This document shows, piece after piece, positions 6,352 to 8,021 of a stretch of DNA of 8,021 bases (position 1 is its first letter; each line of letters starts with the position of its first letter). The DNA comes from CAYFSC01 sp964345695. GTDB lineage: Bacteria; Bacteroidota; Rhodothermia; Rhodothermales; Salinibacteraceae. A program made the position numbers and the translations under genes. Where the stretch lies: NCBI GenBank assembly GCA_964345695.1, contig CAYFSC010000143.1:1-8021 (forward strand). Reading direction: 5' to 3'. The notes beneath the pieces were generated by a model. That model searched no databases. It was not told the DNA's origin and saw only the letters and a list, made by a program, of their open reading frames with translations.

Positions 6352-6639
6352 ATGCCGAGCCGCAAAGAATACATCGAGACCCTGAAGACGAAGCTCGACG
6401 AATGGAACGAAAAGATCGAAAAGCTGGAGGCCCAGACGGAGGAGGCGGCGGAAGACATGCGCGCCGAATACCGCGCGCAGATCCAAGAGCTGAACGATCA
6501 GCGCAGCGACCTCCGCCAGCAGCTCCATCGGCTGCAGGACGCCAGCGATGACGCCTGGCGGGACATCAAGGAGGGGGCTGATGAAGCCTGGACCACCATG
6601 GAAAAGGCCTTCGACCGTGCAATGTCGAAGTTCGAGTAG
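6352..6639 (+). CDS. Small coiled-coil protein, sll1863-type stress-response family
   Basis: This 95-residue, nearly all-helical, highly charged protein is soluble, with no signal peptide or membrane segment. Residues 5-62 form a probable coiled coil with hydrophobic positions at L11, L15, W18, I22, L25 and later L47, L54, L58, L61. The tail has an 11-residue amphipathic repeat, A68-W-R-D-I-K-E-G-A-D-E followed by A79-W-T-T-M-E-K-A-F-D-R. The opening EYIETLKTKLDEWNEKI is typical of small coiled-coil proteins annotated as sll1863 family stress-response proteins in many bacteria. Molecular function is unknown; a structural or stress role is inference. The start at 6352 is preferred over an in-frame one at 6271 because family members begin with this short M-x-x-R-x-x-Y-I pattern and the extra 27 residues do not look like protein. 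It lies 270 bases after the permease and converges on the histidine kinase 27 bases away. Confidence 0.85.
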   Translation: MPSRKEYIETLKTKLDEWNEKIEKLEAQTEEAAEDMRAEYRAQIQELNDQRSDLRQQLHRLQDASDDAWRDIKEGADEAWTTMEKAFDRAMSKFE

Positions 6640-6666
6640 GACCCGAGGGAGGCGTCCCGTCCTGCG

Positions 6667-8021
6667 CTAGAACCGGAGCGTGAAGACGGTTTCGGCCTCC
6701 GGCTCGGAGCGGACAGAGAGCGTACCGCCGTGCAGGCGCATGATCTGCCGGGAGAGGCTGAGGCCGATGCCGGAGCCGTCGTCCTTCGTCGTAAAGAAGG
6801 GGACGAAGATTTTTTCCTGCACATCGGGTGGGATCCCCGGACCGTTGTCTTTGACCTGCAGCACCGGGCGGCTGCGCCGGTCGATGTGCGCGCGGAGCTC
6901 GATCCGGGCGTCGGTCTGTCCCTCCAGCGCCTGCATGGCGTTGAGCGTGAGGTTGATGAGCACCTGCTCGAGGAGCTCCGGGTCGGCCGTGATTTCGAGC
7001 GACGCAGGGTCGACCCGGATGACGCACTCTAGGTTGTGCTCCTCAATCTGCGTGCGCAAGAGGCGGCGAACGTCCTCGAACAGCTCCTGGGCCGAGAGGA
7101 CCTTGAATGTGGGATTGGGAATCTTCGAAAAGCTGCGGTACGACTCGACAAAGTTGATCAGCCCCTTGCTGCGCCGTTCGATGGTTTGCACGGCTTCGCG
7201 GATGTCGGTGGCTGTTTCCGGGTCCACGTGGCCATTGCTGTCGGATTCCGCAGGGGTCACGTCGTCCAGCAGCCGGTGCGCCGTGGAAGCAAGGGACGAG
7301 ATGGGCGCCACCGAGTTGTTGATCTCGTGCGTGAGCACGCGCGTGAGTTGCTGCCACGCCTCCATCTCCTTCTCTTCCAGCTCGTTGCGAAGGTCCTGGA
7401 TGGTGGCGATGGCGTGCGCCTTGCCCCGCAGCCGAAAGCGGCTGACGTTCACGGCCAACTGCAGCGTCCGGTCCTCCTCCGCGACGCGGACCATGGCCTG
7501 CTTGCCCGAGTCGAGCTCCCGAAGATGCTCGACGAGCGCCGGACTCACGTCTTCGAGCCGGGCGATGTTGCGAACGGGCCCGGTCCGCAGCAGGCGGCGT
7601 GCGGCGCGGTTCATGAGCTCGACGGTGCCGTCGCTGCGGAACGACAGCAGCGGGATGCCGATGTGCTGCACCACGTTCTCTAGGTAGCGGACCTGTTCCT
7701 CCTTCTCCGCACGGATGCGCCGGAATTCGCCCGTCACCTCGCGGAAGGCGTCGCGAAGGTGGTCGAAGAGCGGCCCCCGGCCATCGGACGTGAAGCCCTG
7801 CGAGAAGTCGGCATAACGCACCGAGTTCAAGAAGCGCGTCAGGTCGCGCGTGGTCTTTTCGACGTAGCGCACGAACCTCACGGTCTGGTACGCGATGGCC
7901 CCCGCCACCAGCAGTGCCACCTCGTAGAGATGCGCCCACCCAACCAGGTACGCCAGCCCCAGCACCGACGCCACGATGCCAGCCAGGCGCATCACAATTT
8001 GTAGGCGAAACCGGCGGTGCA
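6667..8021 (-). CDS. Membrane sensor histidine kinase, NtrY-like (5' end outside window)
   Basis: This two-component sensor kinase autophosphorylates a histidine and passes the phosphate to a response regulator not in this window. Counting from the GTG at 7995 (442 residues), two membrane helices span about 4-20 and 24-42. The conserved linker VRYADFSQGF is at 59-68 and a PAS-like sensory region at about 100-200. The H-box LTHEINN contains H223. The ATPase lobe has the N-box VLINLTLNAMQAL (345-357), G1 DNGPGIP (383-389), F-box IFVPFFTTK (396-404) and G2 GSGIGLS (407-413), so all catalytic motifs are intact. ATG at 7992 or GTG at 7995 could start it, but the frame stays open to the window edge and reads HRRFRLQIV just before. 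That resembles the N-terminus I recall for such kinases, so the true start is probably at or beyond 8021. The short periplasmic loop (about 4 residues) suggests sensing inside the cell or membrane. Confidence 0.94.
   Translation of the reverse strand, partial: HRRFRLQIVMRLAGIVASVLGLAYLVGWAHLYEVALLVAGAIAYQTVRFVRYVEKTTRDLTRFLNSVRYADFSQGFTSDGRGPLFDHLRDAFREVTGEFRRIRAEKEEQVRYLENVVQHIGIPLLSFRSDGTVELMNRAARRLLRTGPVRNIARLEDVSPALVEHLRELDSGKQAMVRVAEEDRTLQLAVNVSRFRLRGKAHAIATIQDLRNELEEKEMEAWQQLTRVLTHEINNSVAPISSLASTAHRLLDDVTPAESDSNGHVDPETATDIREAVQTIERRSKGLINFVESYRSFSKIPNPTFKVLSAQELFEDVRRLLRTQIEEHNLECVIRVDPASLEITADPELLEQVLINLTLNAMQALEGQTDARIELRAHIDRRSRPVLQVKDNGPGIPPDVQEKIFVPFFTTKDDGSGIGLSLSRQIMRLHGGTLSVRSEPEAETVFTLRF

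Noticed and set aside
6640..6666. GGGA-GGCG-TCCC in the 27-base gap between the convergent coiled-coil and kinase genes, as a shared bidirectional terminator
   Set aside because: The stem is only four bases and there is no T-run on either side.

Overview
The window comes from a GC-rich bacterium whose proteins are acidic and poor in lysine. By hand count the 684-residue phosphorylase has about 107 Asp+Glu against about 66 Lys+Arg, with only about 15 Lys. None of the assigned starts has a clear AGGAGG ribosome binding site. Both traits fit a salt-adapted member of the Rhodothermota/Bacteroidota such as a Salinibacter relative. That placement is inference from composition and protein style, not from a marker gene. 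The content is ordinary chromosomal housekeeping and accessory metabolism. I see no tRNA, rRNA, CRISPR array, insertion sequence, phage gene or attachment site.

Left half (1-4576), all on the minus strand. In transcription order it holds a short-chain dehydrogenase resembling dihydropteridine reductase (4576-3890), a 428-base gap with several palindromes, a short-form alpha-glucan phosphorylase (glgP, 3461-1407), a FabG-like short-chain dehydrogenase (1293-535), and a small YdcZ-type DMT membrane protein (508-17). The last two are 26 bases apart and are probably co-transcribed. The gap between glgP and the FabG-like gene is 113 bases, so they may also share a transcript.

Centre. A 443-base divergent gap (4577-5019), rich in short repeats and with one strong hairpin, separates the first dehydrogenase from a PiT-family phosphate/anion permease on the plus strand (5020-6081). 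Both classic GANDxAN motifs of this permease are altered.

Right part. A 95-residue coiled-coil protein of the small stress-response type (6352-6639, plus) converges, with a 27-base gap, on a membrane sensor histidine kinase of the NtrY-like kind (minus). The kinase frame runs off the right edge of the window, so its start is probably missing.

The genes do not form one pathway. GlgP releases glucose-1-phosphate from storage glucan using phosphate, and a phosphate permease lies nearby, but nothing here shows co-regulation. I found no convincing undescribed multi-gene system. The best leads are the palindrome cluster upstream of glgP, the motif-altered PiT subfamily, and the dihydropteridine-reductase-like enzyme.
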